In this document: positions 44,885-53,734 of the stretch, one piece after another
Position numbering within the stretch: position 1 is the first letter of the stretch
How the letters are laid out: every line of letters starts with the position of its first letter
NCBI RefSeq assembly: GCF_900114875.1
Contig: NZ_FPKW01000013.1
Location: forward strand, 1 to 64,000
Reading direction: 5' to 3'
DNA from: Chryseobacterium limigenitum
GTDB lineage: Bacteria; Bacteroidota; Bacteroidia; Flavobacteriales; Weeksellaceae
Length of the DNA stretch: 64,000 nucleotides
Notes under the pieces: model-generated
What the model was told of the DNA's origin: nothing
Database searches by the model: none
The model's input: only the letters and a program-made list of their open reading frames with translations
Program-made: the position numbers and the translations under genes

Positions 44885-45529
44885 ATGAAAAAATTAATAA
44901 AAACTACATTTAAAATATTCCTGCTTCTTATTGTTGCAGGATTTATTTTTATCGCCTGGGCGAATTACAGCATCAAAAAAGAAAGTGATGCGTCTGTTTC
45001 CTATAATATGGCTGATGTTCCCGAAACAAAAACTGCTTTACTTTTAGGCACAAGCAAAAATTTAAACAGCGGGCTTCCCAATGCTTATTTCTACAATAGA
45101 ATACAAGCTGCGATAGACCTTTACAAAAGCGGAAAAATAAAATACATCATCGTAAGCGGGGACAACAGTACAAAAGACTATAACGAACCAGAAGATATGC
45201 TCTTGACCTTAATGAAATATGGAATTCCACAAGACAGAATTTTCTTGGATCATGCAGGTTTCAGAACATTAGATTCTGTTGTAAGAGCTAAAGAAATCTT
45301 CGGACAGACAAAACTGGTTATCATTTCACAAAAGTTTCACAACGAAAGAGCTGTCTTTTTAGCCAAGAAAAACGGAATTGAAGCATATGGCTACAATGCG
45401 AAAGATGTTAATAAATATGCAGGTTTTAAAACCAATATGAGAGAATATCTCGCTAAAGCCAAAGCCTATTGGGATCTTATTTTTGGAGTTGAACCTAAAT
45501 TCGGAGGGGAGAAGATTTTGATTCCTTAA
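44885..45529 (+). CDS. SanA/YdcF-like DUF218 membrane protein
   Basis: 214 residues. One N-terminal helix, then the DUF218 fold: TALLLGTSKNLNSGLPN, YIIVSGDNSTKDYNEP and LVIISQKFHNERAVFLAKKNG. SanA proteins influence envelope barrier function by an unknown mechanism. Sixteen bases after lspA. Confidence 0.85.
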   Translation: MKKLIKTTFKIFLLLIVAGFIFIAWANYSIKKESDASVSYNMADVPETKTALLLGTSKNLNSGLPNAYFYNRIQAAIDLYKSGKIKYIIVSGDNSTKDYNEPEDMLLTLMKYGIPQDRIFLDHAGFRTLDSVVRAKEIFGQTKLVIISQKFHNERAVFLAKKNGIEAYGYNAKDVNKYAGFKTNMREYLAKAKAYWDLIFGVEPKFGGEKILIP

Positions 45530-45681
45530 TTTTTTTTCTCTCGCAGATTTTTCTGATTGTGCAGATTTTTGACGCAAAGTTTTTAATTTGATAACAATTT
45601 ATTTGCCTTTGCCTTCTAAAAATAATAGATTTGGAAATAAAATCTTTGCGTTTAAATTAATTTCTAAATAAAGAAAAACAC

Positions 45682-45713
45682 AATCATCTGTGAAAATCTG
45701 TTCAATCAGTGGG
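45682..45713 (+). repeat. Dispersed repeat, copy 3 (AATCATCTGTG family)
   Basis: aatcatctgtgaaaatctg followed by ttcaatcagtggg. It precedes trpS in a 233-base gap that also contains a ctctcgcagattttt element (45539-45553) resembling the stem at 59099. Confidence 0.55.
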
Positions 45714-45721
45714 AAAATAAT

Positions 45722-45729
45722 TAAATTTG
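45722..45729 (+). promoter_or_regulatory. Candidate -7 element of trpS
   Basis: TAAATTTG, 33 bases before the ATG. I see no clear TTG at the right distance upstream. Confidence 0.35.
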
Positions 45730-45762
45730 CAATTCATTAATTTTTATAAATAATTTAAACAA

Positions 45763-46731
45763 ATGTCAAGAATTCTTACCGGCATACAAGCCACCGGAAC
45801 ACCACACCTTGGAAACTTGTTGGGTGCTATTATTCCTGCTATTGAGCTATCAAAACAGGAAGGAAATGAATCATTTTTATTCATCGCGAATCTCCATTCA
45901 TTAACGCAGATCAAAGACGCGAAAGAATTGAAACAAAACACCTACGAAATAGCTGCGGCTTGGCTTGCTTGTGGACTAGATACCGAAAAAACATTCTTTT
46001 ACAGACAGAGCGACATCCCTGAAACCTGTGAATTATCTTGGCATTTATCATGTTTTTTTCCTTATCAGAGATTAACGTTAGCGCATTCATTTAAAGATAA
46101 AGCAGACAGATTACAGGATGTAAATGCAGGCTTGTTTACTTACCCAATTTTGATGGCTGCCGATATTTTATTGTATGATGCAGAGATCGTACCTGTAGGA
46201 AAAGATCAGCTTCAACACTTGGAAATCGCCCGTGATGTAGCTTCGAGATTCAATAATCAGATGGGGGAAGTTTTTGTATTGCCTCAATCTGAACTTCAGC
46301 AAGATACAAAATATGTTCCTGGCGTTGACGGACACAAAATGTCTAAATCCAGAGGAAATATCATCAATATTTTCTTACCTGAAAAGGAATTGAAAAAGCA
46401 GGTAATGAGCATTGAATCTGATTCAAAATCATTGGAAGAACCAAAAGATCCGGAAACAGATAAAACATTTGCGATTTATCAGTTAGTTGCAACACCTGAG
46501 CAGACTGAAGAATTAAGATCTAAATATTTAGCAGGAAACTTTGGTTACGGGCACGCTAAAAAAGAACTCTTAGATTTGATTTTAGTAAGATTTGAGAAAG
46601 AAAGAGAGCTATTCTCTTACTACATGACTCATCTTGATGAATTGGAAACAAAACTGCAGGAAGGCGCTCAAAAAACGAGAGTAATTGCTACTGAAACCAT
46701 TAAAAGAGTAAGAGAAAGTTTAGGAATTTAA
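45763..46731 (+). CDS. trpS: Tryptophanyl-tRNA synthetase
   Basis: 322 residues. TGIQATGTPHLGNLLG is the HIGH-type motif and GHKMSKSRGN the KMSKS motif. Full-length bacterial class Ic enzyme. A terminator follows directly. Confidence 0.97.
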   Translation: MSRILTGIQATGTPHLGNLLGAIIPAIELSKQEGNESFLFIANLHSLTQIKDAKELKQNTYEIAAAWLACGLDTEKTFFYRQSDIPETCELSWHLSCFFPYQRLTLAHSFKDKADRLQDVNAGLFTYPILMAADILLYDAEIVPVGKDQLQHLEIARDVASRFNNQMGEVFVLPQSELQQDTKYVPGVDGHKMSKSRGNIINIFLPEKELKKQVMSIESDSKSLEEPKDPETDKTFAIYQLVATPEQTEELRSKYLAGNFGYGHAKKELLDLILVRFEKERELFSYYMTHLDELETKLQEGAQKTRVIATETIKRVRESLGI

Positions 46732-46752
46732 TTCAAACTTTTTAAAAATAAG

Positions 46753-46783
46753 AAAGCCTTTCACGTTGAAAGGCTTTTGTTTT
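46753..46783 (+). terminator. Rho-independent terminator of trpS
   Basis: aaagcctttc (46753-46762) pairs with gaaaggcttt (46768-46777), then a T-rich run. Confidence 0.88.
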
Positions 46784-46797
46784 GTAATTTTATCTTA

Positions 46798-47160
46798 ATG
46801 AAAAATACTTGGTTAATAATTCTTCTCGCTTTAGTTTCATGCAAAAAAGAAGCTCTTTACATCAATGTAAAAGATGAATTAATTTATAAGAATAAAAATG
46901 ATTTATTCTTAAAACATACCATAATTCTTATAAGCAGAAATCCAAAAGATTCGGGCAAGGTAAGTCGATTTTTCAATGGTGTTTTATATAAAGACAAAGT
47001 TCTTGCCTTAAAAGATTTCATTGATATAAAAACCTTTCATGAAGTTAAAAACAAATATAAAGACCGATTTATAGAAAGTGTATATGAAGATTCTAAGTAT
47101 CAGTATATTTTTAGAGATCATCCCACTTCATCTCCTAATATTTTAATTCAAGAAAAATAA
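46798..47160 (+). CDS. Small lipoprotein of unknown function
   Basis: 120 residues from the ATG at 46798; the longer frame starts in the trpS terminator. Lipobox LALVSC near residue 15. The remainder is polar with no motif I recognise. Convergent with the sensor kinase gene. Confidence 0.65.
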   Translation: MKNTWLIILLALVSCKKEALYINVKDELIYKNKNDLFLKHTIILISRNPKDSGKVSRFFNGVLYKDKVLALKDFIDIKTFHEVKNKYKDRFIESVYEDSKYQYIFRDHPTSSPNILIQEK

Positions 47161-47167
47161 ATTGCAA

Positions 47168-48445
47168 TTACTTTTTCGAAAGAATAAAATAATGCATTCC
47201 CTCATCAAACTCATAAGAAATATTCCATTTCGGATATTGTTTTATAATAGTCTTAATGATAGACAATCCCAACCCTGTAGATCCGTGATCTGAACCCTGT
47301 TTATAAAAACGATTAAAGATCTGAGATTTATCCAAAGGAATTCCTGAGCCCGTATTCTGAAATATCAGTCTTTCTTTTTCAGTGATAATATTGATAATTC
47401 CGTTTTGATTATTATATTTAACGGCATTTTTAAGCAAATTAGACAAAAGAATATTGGCAAGATCAGCATCAAAAGCCACTTCAAAAATTTCTTTTTCAAC
47501 AACATGGAGATCGATCTTTTTATAGTCAATAAAATCTTCATAGCTTTTCACCAAATCGTTGATCAATGCATTAAAATTGACATTGGATATTTTATTAAAC
47601 TGATTATTTTCAATCTTAGAAAGCATTAATAAAGATTTATTCAATCCTGCCATTCTTCTGAGATCGTTTTTAACATCATTCAAAAAGTTGAGGTTTTTCT
47701 TATCCAGTTCACCATTCTGAATGGAGAGATCAATTTTATTGATTACAATTGCCAATGGAGTCTGCAATTCATGAGAGGCATTTTCTATAAACTGTTTTTG
47801 CTGATGAAAAACAAGCTCATTACGCTCGATCATCTCATTAATTTCAACATTTAACTCCTCAAATTCTTTTATGGAATAATTTTGAGGTTCATTAAAAGAA
47901 GAAACACCAAACTGATATTTTTTAAGCTTATCTAAAATTAAGTAAAACGGCCGCATAGCTTTATGAAGCAAAAATCCGTTAACGGCAACAATACTCACCA
48001 CCAATAATAGATACAAAACAATCAATGCCGTTGTAAGGTCGTATACCAACTCATCTTCCTCTACAGTAGACGTTCTGACAGTCAATTGCTGATGTTTTCC
48101 AAATTGGTCTGTAAAATCAGTTGTAAGTACCCTGTACGGTTGTTCTTCATCATCATATTCCATATAATACATTTTATTATACAGACTGTTCTTATCTTTA
48201 TATTCTGAAGCCGAAATAGGATTTATCTTAAATTCATTAAAGCCAAATTCATTATTATGCAACAAATTTTCGTCAACATATGCAGCTTTAATGATCTGTA
48301 TTTTTCTGTTTTTTAAGCCATCATCTACATTATCGTACACTTCATCTAAAATATAGGCGTAAAACAGTGCAGCCCAAACAGCAATGATCAATAATAATAT
48401 CGTGATGAGGTACTTTATTGTATAATATTTTAGAGAGACTTTCAT
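47168..48445 (-). CDS. Two-component sensor histidine kinase
   Basis: 425 residues: transmembrane segments near 12-32 and 138-160 with a periplasmic loop between, HisKA box with H225 in ASHELQTP, then an ATPase domain with N box LLKNAVKYNNQ and GSTGLGLSIIKTI. It shares a base with the response regulator gene upstream, so the two form a coupled pair. The signal is unknown; PepSY-like proteins upstream may be the target or sensor partners (inference). Confidence 0.93.
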   Translation of the reverse strand: MKVSLKYYTIKYLITILLLIIAVWAALFYAYILDEVYDNVDDGLKNRKIQIIKAAYVDENLLHNNEFGFNEFKINPISASEYKDKNSLYNKMYYMEYDDEEQPYRVLTTDFTDQFGKHQQLTVRTSTVEEDELVYDLTTALIVLYLLLVVSIVAVNGFLLHKAMRPFYLILDKLKKYQFGVSSFNEPQNYSIKEFEELNVEINEMIERNELVFHQQKQFIENASHELQTPLAIVINKIDLSIQNGELDKKNLNFLNDVKNDLRRMAGLNKSLLMLSKIENNQFNKISNVNFNALINDLVKSYEDFIDYKKIDLHVVEKEIFEVAFDADLANILLSNLLKNAVKYNNQNGIINIITEKERLIFQNTGSGIPLDKSQIFNRFYKQGSDHGSTGLGLSIIKTIIKQYPKWNISYEFDEGMHYFILSKK

Positions 48446-49116
48446 TAAATAAATTTATAGCCAATCCCGTAAACAGCCTGAAAATCAGCTTTTGAATTGA
48501 GTGTTTTTAATTTTTTGCGAAGGTTTTTTATTTGTGAATAAATAAAATCCAAACTGTCTGCCTGATCGATATAATCTCCCCAAATTGCTTCTGCAAGCAT
48601 TGTTTTTTGCAACGTTTTTTCAGGATTTACAACAAAATAATAGAGAAGATCATATTCTTTACGATTAAGGATCAATTCGTTATCATCGATTTTCACAATT
48701 CTGCTTTCCGGATCAATATAAATATTTTTATAGCTGATCGTATTTTCACCATCCTGATTTTTTCTTCTGATGACAGATTTAACTCTTGCCATCAATTCCG
48801 CCAAGTGGAAGGGTTTTGCGAGATAGTCGTCTGCTCCGATTTCCAACCCGTTCACTTTATCATCTACAGAATCTTTAGCAGATAAAATAATTACCGGATC
48901 TTTTTTGTGCATGTTCTTAATTTCTTTCAGAAGATCCATTCCGTTTCCGTCTGGCAGCATAATGTCCAAAAGAATACAGTCATACTCGTAAGAAATGATC
49001 TTTTCTAACCCTGATTGATAATCATCAGCACATTCTACGATAAAATGTTCTGCTTCGAGAAAACTTTGTACTACATTTCTTAATTCCGGTTCATCTTCTA
49101 TAATTAAAATCTTCAT
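48445..49116 (-). CDS. OmpR-family response regulator
   Basis: 223 residues. Receiver domain with acidic pocket E7/D8, phosphoacceptor D51 in LLDIMLPDGNG and conserved Lys in ILSAKD; C-terminal winged helix (NRKEYDLLYYF...SLDFIYSQIKNLRKKL). Partner of the overlapping kinase. A minus-strand TATATTTG (49156-49149) may be its -7 element. Confidence 0.95.
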   Translation of the reverse strand: MKILIIEDEPELRNVVQSFLEAEHFIVECADDYQSGLEKIISYEYDCILLDIMLPDGNGMDLLKEIKNMHKKDPVIILSAKDSVDDKVNGLEIGADDYLAKPFHLAELMARVKSVIRRKNQDGENTISYKNIYIDPESRIVKIDDNELILNRKEYDLLYYFVVNPEKTLQKTMLAEAIWGDYIDQADSLDFIYSQIKNLRKKLKTLNSKADFQAVYGIGYKFI

Positions 49117-49165
49117 ATCTGCATTTTTTAATACATCTTAAGTTCAATCAAATATATAAAATTAA

Positions 49166-49187
49166 AACCTCCTGAAATGAGGAGGTT
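49166..49187 (-). terminator. Rho-independent terminator of the PepSY-like genes
   Basis: aacctcct (49166-49173) and aggaggtt (49180-49187) form a perfect 8-bp stem with a 6-base loop; on the minus strand a TTTTAATTT tract follows. Confidence 0.82.
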
Positions 49188-49198
49188 ACTTTATAAAT

Positions 49199-49462
49199 TT
49201 ACAAGTTTGTCTTTACATGTCTTCCTTTTGCATCAAATATAATGCTCAATCCATTCATCAAATTGATCTTAAATGCATTGCATCTTTCCTCAATAGATAC
49301 CACCCAACTTCCGGAGTGATTTCTTGTAATATAGCTTAGAATATTTTTTCTAACTGTTTTACCTCTCATTATGTTCCAATTTAGCATATCTTTAATTTTA
49401 TTTGTTGGTGTATAATTTTCGTTATTAATCATCAATTCGTTTAAAATTTCCATTTCTATCAA
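49199..49462 (-). CDS. Short ORF carrying a stray PepSY-like segment
   Basis: 87 residues, overlapping the end of the next entry by 38 bases in another frame. It has no signal peptide. Its last 45 residues (SYITRNHSGSWVV...AFKINLMNGLSIIFDAKGRHV) resemble the PepSY-like units of the neighbour. Either a separate coupled gene or a third repeat detached by a frameshift. The ATG at 49453 is an alternative start. Confidence 0.5.
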   Translation of the reverse strand: MIEMEILNELMINNENYTPTNKIKDMLNWNIMRGKTVRKNILSYITRNHSGSWVVSIEERCNAFKINLMNGLSIIFDAKGRHVKTNL

Positions 49463-49874
49463 ATTCCAGATCTATTCCGTTAGAAAGTTCGGCTTTATAA
49501 GACCAGCTTTTTCTTTCTATTTTTATGATATGAGTATTGGGAAAACTCTTAGCAACATAGTTTCTTATCGTTGCAGGAATGAATCCGTAAGGTACTTTTT
49601 GATGCTCACCATCAACTTCTTTCCAGTTACCTTTGCTGTCGAAATCAACTTTCATTCCGTTGGTTAGACGAACTTTATATTCATCAACTCCGAAAATTTC
49701 GCTGTCTTCTATAACAGAACTTGTTGTAACACCTTTGAAATTAGCTGCAAGAAAATTCTTGGCCGTTTTTGGTAATTGGCTGGTGCTTATTGCTCTGTCT
49801 TGCCCGTAAACACATCCCGTTATTAAAATAAGGACTACAGCTAATATAACTGTGATTTTACTTCTTGTTTCCAT
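49425..49874 (-). CDS. Secreted PepSY-like protein
   Basis: 149 residues. Signal peptide ending VYGQ; two PepSY-like/DUF2874 units, each with a (V/K)(R/E)L(T/S)NG(M/I)xx(D/E)FDxxGN(W/F) end. Such periplasmic proteins are commonly encoded next to two-component systems in Bacteroidota, as here. Function unknown; an inhibitory or sensing role is often suggested. Confidence 0.8.
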   Translation of the reverse strand: METRSKITVILAVVLILITGCVYGQDRAISTSQLPKTAKNFLAANFKGVTTSSVIEDSEIFGVDEYKVRLTNGMKVDFDSKGNWKEVDGEHQKVPYGFIPATIRNYVAKSFPNTHIIKIERKSWSYKAELSNGIDLEFDRNGNFKRIDD

Positions 49875-49959
49875 AATTTTTTATTGTTTGTTAATTATTA
49901 TGGAGCAAAGATCTATATCAAATTGGGAAAGAATTAGGAATGAATCACAAAAGCAGTTT

Positions 49960-50655
49960 TTATAAATACTCTTTGATCTGTAAAAGATGTGTAATTGATT
50001 TTAAACCCTCATCCTGTCTGTTCTCTTTATAAACATCAAAGAAAATAACATCAATACCAAAGTTTTGAGATCCTACAACGTCAGCGATCCAATCGTCACC
50101 AATTAAAATACTTTCTTCTTTTTGAGCATTTGCTAAGCCTAAAGAATATTCAAAAATTTCAGGATTCGGTTTTCTTACGCCTACAGAATCGGCGCTTGTA
50201 ATGGTATGGAAATAATGAGCAATTCCCGATAGAATACATTTTCTTTCCGTCACTTCCTTAAAGCCGTTGGAGATAATATGGAGTGTATAATGTTTAGACT
50301 TTAAATATTCCAAAATATATTCCGCACCTTCTACCAACTCGTTATGATTAAGAATTTTATCTAAAAAATGCTCTTCAAAATATATGGAAAGTTCTTTATT
50401 CTCAATTCCAAAATGTTTGAAGGTATCATAAAAACGGTGTTCTCTCAAATATTCTTTTCCAATGAGTCCGTCTCTTATGTCTTCCCAAAGTTTTTCGTTG
50501 ATATCGTGATAAACAGCGTGAAATTCTTCAAAATCAATATTGTATTTTAAAGTTATTTCCTGGGCTTCAAAAAGTGTTTTGATGGTAAGATAGGCGTTCT
50601 TGCGGTGATCCCAAAGTGTATTGTCGAGATCAAAAAAAATGTGCTGAATTTTCAT
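49960..50655 (-). CDS. YjjG-family noncanonical pyrimidine nucleotidase (HAD)
   Basis: 231 residues from the ATG at 50655 (MKIQHIFFDLDNTLWD); the longer start only adds MCC. HAD motifs: DLDNT, ISNG, K in VRKPNPEIF and GDDWIADV. The helical cap fits the YjjG group, which dephosphorylates unusual pyrimidine nucleotides. Confidence 0.88.
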   Translation of the reverse strand: MKIQHIFFDLDNTLWDHRKNAYLTIKTLFEAQEITLKYNIDFEEFHAVYHDINEKLWEDIRDGLIGKEYLREHRFYDTFKHFGIENKELSIYFEEHFLDKILNHNELVEGAEYILEYLKSKHYTLHIISNGFKEVTERKCILSGIAHYFHTITSADSVGVRKPNPEIFEYSLGLANAQKEESILIGDDWIADVVGSQNFGIDVIFFDVYKENRQDEGLKSITHLLQIKEYL

Positions 50656-50675
50656 ACAGCACAAAATTAATACTT

Positions 50676-50810
50676 TTAATTTTTAGAGATCGGATAATTC
50701 TTACTCTTGGTTTTAACTACATCAATATTTTTAGAAAAATTGAGCAAAAAGTCGATAATTTCTTTCTTAGGTTTCAAAGCTTTCACTTTTAAGGAATCAT
50801 TTTTTCTCAT
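50676..50810 (-). CDS. 44-residue conserved-looking ORF downstream of the sigma factor
   Basis: ATG at 50810, TAA at 50678-50676. The peptide begins MRKNDSLKVKALKPKKEIID and goes on to FLLNFSK with a basic tail. It is 44 bases after the sigma-factor stop. I recall near-identical small proteins in the same place in other flavobacteria, which would mean it is real; its function is unknown. Confidence 0.6.
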   Translation of the reverse strand: MRKNDSLKVKALKPKKEIIDFLLNFSKNIDVVKTKSKNYPISKN

Positions 50811-50854
50811 AGGCGATAAATGTTTTTCCTTAAAACGAGAATATCTGAGAATTA

Positions 50855-51445
50855 TTATCTCGTCAGGATGATATTATTCTCATCCATGATTTTTCTCAGG
50901 TTTATTAACGCATAACGCACTCTTCCCAACGTGGTATTGATACTCATATCGGTGTGATCTGCGATCTCTTTGAAGCTTAGTCCGTCGAAAAATCTTAATT
51001 TAATTACCTCCTGTTGGTTTTGAGGCAGAAACTGCAACATTCTCAATAAGTCTTCCTGAATTTGATTGGTAACCAATTGATCTTCAATATTCTCAGAAGG
51101 TTCTCTGATAAGATCAAAAATAGAATATTCGTCGGTCTCAAAAGTAGTTTCCGAAACTTTGATGTTCTTAGATTTTAGTCTGAAATGATCTATAATAAGA
51201 TTGTAGGCAATTCTTTTTGCCCAAAGGATGAATTTTCCTTCTTCGTTGTAACGGCCTTCCTTCAGCATTAAGATGATTTTCATGAACGTATCCTGAAAAA
51301 CATCATTAGCCAAGTCCTCATCATTAATTTTGTAAAAAATGAATGTAAAAAGCTCTCTTTGGTGACGGTGAATAAGCGTAGATAATGCCGATTCGTCTCC
51401 TTCCTGGTAAAGGGAAATTAATAAACTATCCGATTTTGATTTCAT
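50855..51445 (-). CDS. RNA polymerase sigma-70 family factor (ECF-type)
   Basis: 196 residues from the ATG at 51445. Region 2 at about 20-90 (YKINDEDLANDVFQDTFMKI...KFILWAKRIAYNLIIDHFR), region 4 near 140-190 (LPQNQQEVIKLRFFDGLSFKEIADHTDMSINTTLGRVRYAL). No anti-sigma gene is adjacent; only the 44-residue ORF follows. Confidence 0.92.
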   Translation of the reverse strand: MKSKSDSLLISLYQEGDESALSTLIHRHQRELFTFIFYKINDEDLANDVFQDTFMKIILMLKEGRYNEEGKFILWAKRIAYNLIIDHFRLKSKNIKVSETTFETDEYSIFDLIREPSENIEDQLVTNQIQEDLLRMLQFLPQNQQEVIKLRFFDGLSFKEIADHTDMSINTTLGRVRYALINLRKIMDENNIILTR

Positions 51446-51457
51446 AACTCTTCTCAA

Positions 51458-51644
51458 TAATAAAAAAATTTGTAGACAAACTTTCTTCCAGATAATTAAT
51501 CTGGTTTTAGCTGTAAATACAAAACAGTTTTCTAGAGTAAAGTAGAATCAATAGGCGGTACAATTTTTCTTGATGTAAATATAATAATTTTTTAATAACT
51601 GTTAAGCTATTATTAAATTTTTACAAGAAAAATATAAAAAAAAA
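51458..51644. other. AT-rich gap upstream of the sigma factor
   Basis: 187 bases; presumably the sigma-factor promoter region. I find no convincing element or hairpin. Confidence 0.4.
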
Positions 51645-52130
51645 TCACTTAAACATATCATGAATGAACACAGTAGGGATATTTAGTGTAAAATTAACAT
51701 TCAGACCTTTCATTTCTTTGCCGTTTAAATTGCCAATTGGGAAGGCATAACCTCCGGTAAGATCCAAAATTCCGAAAAGAGTGACTCCAATTTTCGGTGC
51801 AACGTACTTATTTGTTCCTTCCGCTCCGATTAAAAAATAATAAGAATGATAGAAATCTACATCTTTTTGAAAATTTAATAAAACATCAGCCTGCAATTTC
51901 GGCATTATGGCAAATTCAGAATGAGTAGATCCCATTAATGCAGAAGCTCCCAACCTGTAAATAACATCATCATTTTTCAGGAAAAGCAATTTCCCGCCCA
52001 GTTCTCCAAAGCTTTGATTTTGATAGGTATATCCAACGCTGATCATCTTATGCATCGTATATTGGGCTTTCATAAACGTACTTAGGAAAAATATAGACAG
52101 AATGGTAATTGCAAATCGAAAATTCATCAT
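51645..52130 (-). CDS. Predicted outer-membrane protein of unknown function
   Basis: 161 residues with a signal peptide ending MKAQ and alternating strands (SVGYTYQNQSFGELGGKLLFL..., KIGVTLFGILDLTGGYAFPIG) that suggest a small beta-barrel. I recognise no family. It lies between metK and the sigma factor, same strand. Confidence 0.65.
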   Translation of the reverse strand: MMNFRFAITILSIFFLSTFMKAQYTMHKMISVGYTYQNQSFGELGGKLLFLKNDDVIYRLGASALMGSTHSEFAIMPKLQADVLLNFQKDVDFYHSYYFLIGAEGTNKYVAPKIGVTLFGILDLTGGYAFPIGNLNGKEMKGLNVNFTLNIPTVFIHDMFK

Positions 52131-52212
52131 CTTTAAATTATTTAAGCGTAAAATTAAAAAAAACTGCCTTACCTGAAAGATAAAGCAGTCATTTATTATG
52201 TTAGAGAAAAAA

Positions 52213-53493
52213 TTAAATCCCGAAAGAAGCTTTAATTTCGTCTACTTTGTCAAGTTTTTCCCAGGTAAAGAATTCCAGCCCTGTAAGCGTTAATTCGTTC
52301 TTGTGACCTTTATTGAAAGTTTTATCAGCTACATAATGCTCTCTTCCCATGTGACCGTAAGAAGCTGTATCCTGATAAATTGGATTTCTTAATTTTAAGT
52401 TTTGCTCGATTGCATAAGGTCTAAGATCGAAAATTGTAGACACTTTTTTAGCAATTTCACCGTCGTGAAGATCAACTTTTGAAGTTCCGTAAGTGTTGAT
52501 ATATAAACCGCAAGGTTCAGCAACACCAATTGCATAAGAAACCTGTACCAAAACTTCATCAGCAACACCTGCAGCTACTAAGTTTTTAGCAATGTGTCTT
52601 GTAGCATAAGCAGCACTTCTGTCTACTTTTGAAGGATCTTTTCCAGAGAATGCACCACCACCGTGAGCACCTTTTCCACCGTAGGTATCAACGATAATCT
52701 TTCTTCCTGTAAGACCTGTATCACCGTGAGGGCCTCCGATTACGAATTTCCCTGTCGGGTTGATGTGATATTTGATCTGATCATTAAATAATGCCTTAAT
52801 TTCCTCAGTTTGTAAAGCTACAACTCTGGGAATTAAAATATTTTTGATGTCTTCACGAATTTTGTTCAGCATTTCTTCTTCAGCAGCAAAATCATCGTGC
52901 TGAGTAGAAACTACGATAGAATCAATTCTTACCGGTTTATGATCATCAGAATATTCGATGGTAACCTGGCTTTTTGCATCAGGACGAAGATATTTAATCT
53001 CAGAATCTTCTCTTCTGATCGCAGAAAGTTCTTTAAGAATAGTGTGTGCAAGATCTAAAGCCAAAGGCATATAGTTTGCCGTTTCGTTCGTTGCATAACC
53101 AAACATCATCCCTTGGTCACCTGCACCCTGGGCGTTTGCTTTAGCTTCGAAAGATTCGTCATTTACAGCTCTGTCAACACCTTGGTTGATATCCGGAGAC
53201 TGCTCGTGAATCGCAGAAATAACTCCACAAGAATCACCATTAAACATGTATTCTCCTTTTGTATATCCGATTCCGTTGATAACTTCTCTTGCAATAGTCT
53301 GTACATCTAAATAAGCATCAGACTTCACCTCACCTGCCAAAACTACCTGTCCTGTTGTAACAAGAGTTTCACAAGCTACTTTCGAGCTTTTATCGTATGC
53401 TAAAAAATGATCGATTAATGCATCAGAGATCTGATCGGCAATTTTATCTGGATGCCCTTCTGAAACTGATTCAGATGTAAATAAATAAGACAT
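52213..53493 (-). CDS. metK: S-adenosylmethionine synthetase
   Basis: 426 residues. [20 protein letters not shown] at the start, [14 protein letters not shown] and the P-loop-like [18 protein letters not shown] are all conserved. It makes SAM from methionine and ATP; the length reflects the Bacteroidota form. Regulated, very likely, by the SAM-II-like aptamer in its leader. Confidence 0.98.
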   Translation of the reverse strand: MSYLFTSESVSEGHPDKIADQISDALIDHFLAYDKSSKVACETLVTTGQVVLAGEVKSDAYLDVQTIAREVINGIGYTKGEYMFNGDSCGVISAIHEQSPDINQGVDRAVNDESFEAKANAQGAGDQGMMFGYATNETANYMPLALDLAHTILKELSAIRREDSEIKYLRPDAKSQVTIEYSDDHKPVRIDSIVVSTQHDDFAAEEEMLNKIREDIKNILIPRVVALQTEEIKALFNDQIKYHINPTGKFVIGGPHGDTGLTGRKIIVDTYGGKGAHGGGAFSGKDPSKVDRSAAYATRHIAKNLVAAGVADEVLVQVSYAIGVAEPCGLYINTYGTSKVDLHDGEIAKKVSTIFDLRPYAIEQNLKLRNPIYQDTASYGHMGREHYVADKTFNKGHKNELTLTGLEFFTWEKLDKVDEIKASFGI

Positions 53494-53574
53494 ATTATTC
53501 TATTTGTTTTTTTAGATTAAAAATATACGAAGAAAAATATGAATAAATTGCCAGAAAAGCTCAAAATAGAAATA

Positions 53575-53625
53575 CTGTTTTAGCTTTTTTTTATAGAGGT
53601 TGCAATCAGGTCAAATTTTTCCTCG
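53575..53625 (-). ncRNA. Candidate SAM-II riboswitch in the metK leader
   Basis: On the minus strand the RNA reads GAGG (53624-53621), then AAAAAUUUGACCUGAUUGCAA, then CCUC (53599-53596), then a U/A-rich linker and GCUAAAACAG (ending 53575). GAGG/CCUC is a P1 stem, AUUUGACC..AUUGCAA matches the SAM-II L1 core (AUUUAACC..AUUGCAA), and GCUAAAA is the conserved 3' strand; CUG of the loop can pair with CAG for the pseudoknot. A promoter lies just upstream and metK downstream. Confidence 0.72.
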
Positions 53626-53638
53626 TTCGTAAACAGTG

Positions 53639-53670
53639 CAAATTTAAGTACTATTTTTTTAATACTCAAA
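53639..53670 (-). promoter_or_regulatory. Promoter of metK
   Basis: Minus strand TTTG (53670-53667), 20 bases, TAAATTTG (53646-53639). Predicted start near 53633, about 10 bases before the riboswitch, giving a leader of about 140 bases. Confidence 0.6.
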
Positions 53671-53734
53671 ACTTTTGTTTACTAATTATAATTTTCTTTA
53701 AATTAATGATTTATCAATCTTTAAGAAAAATAAA

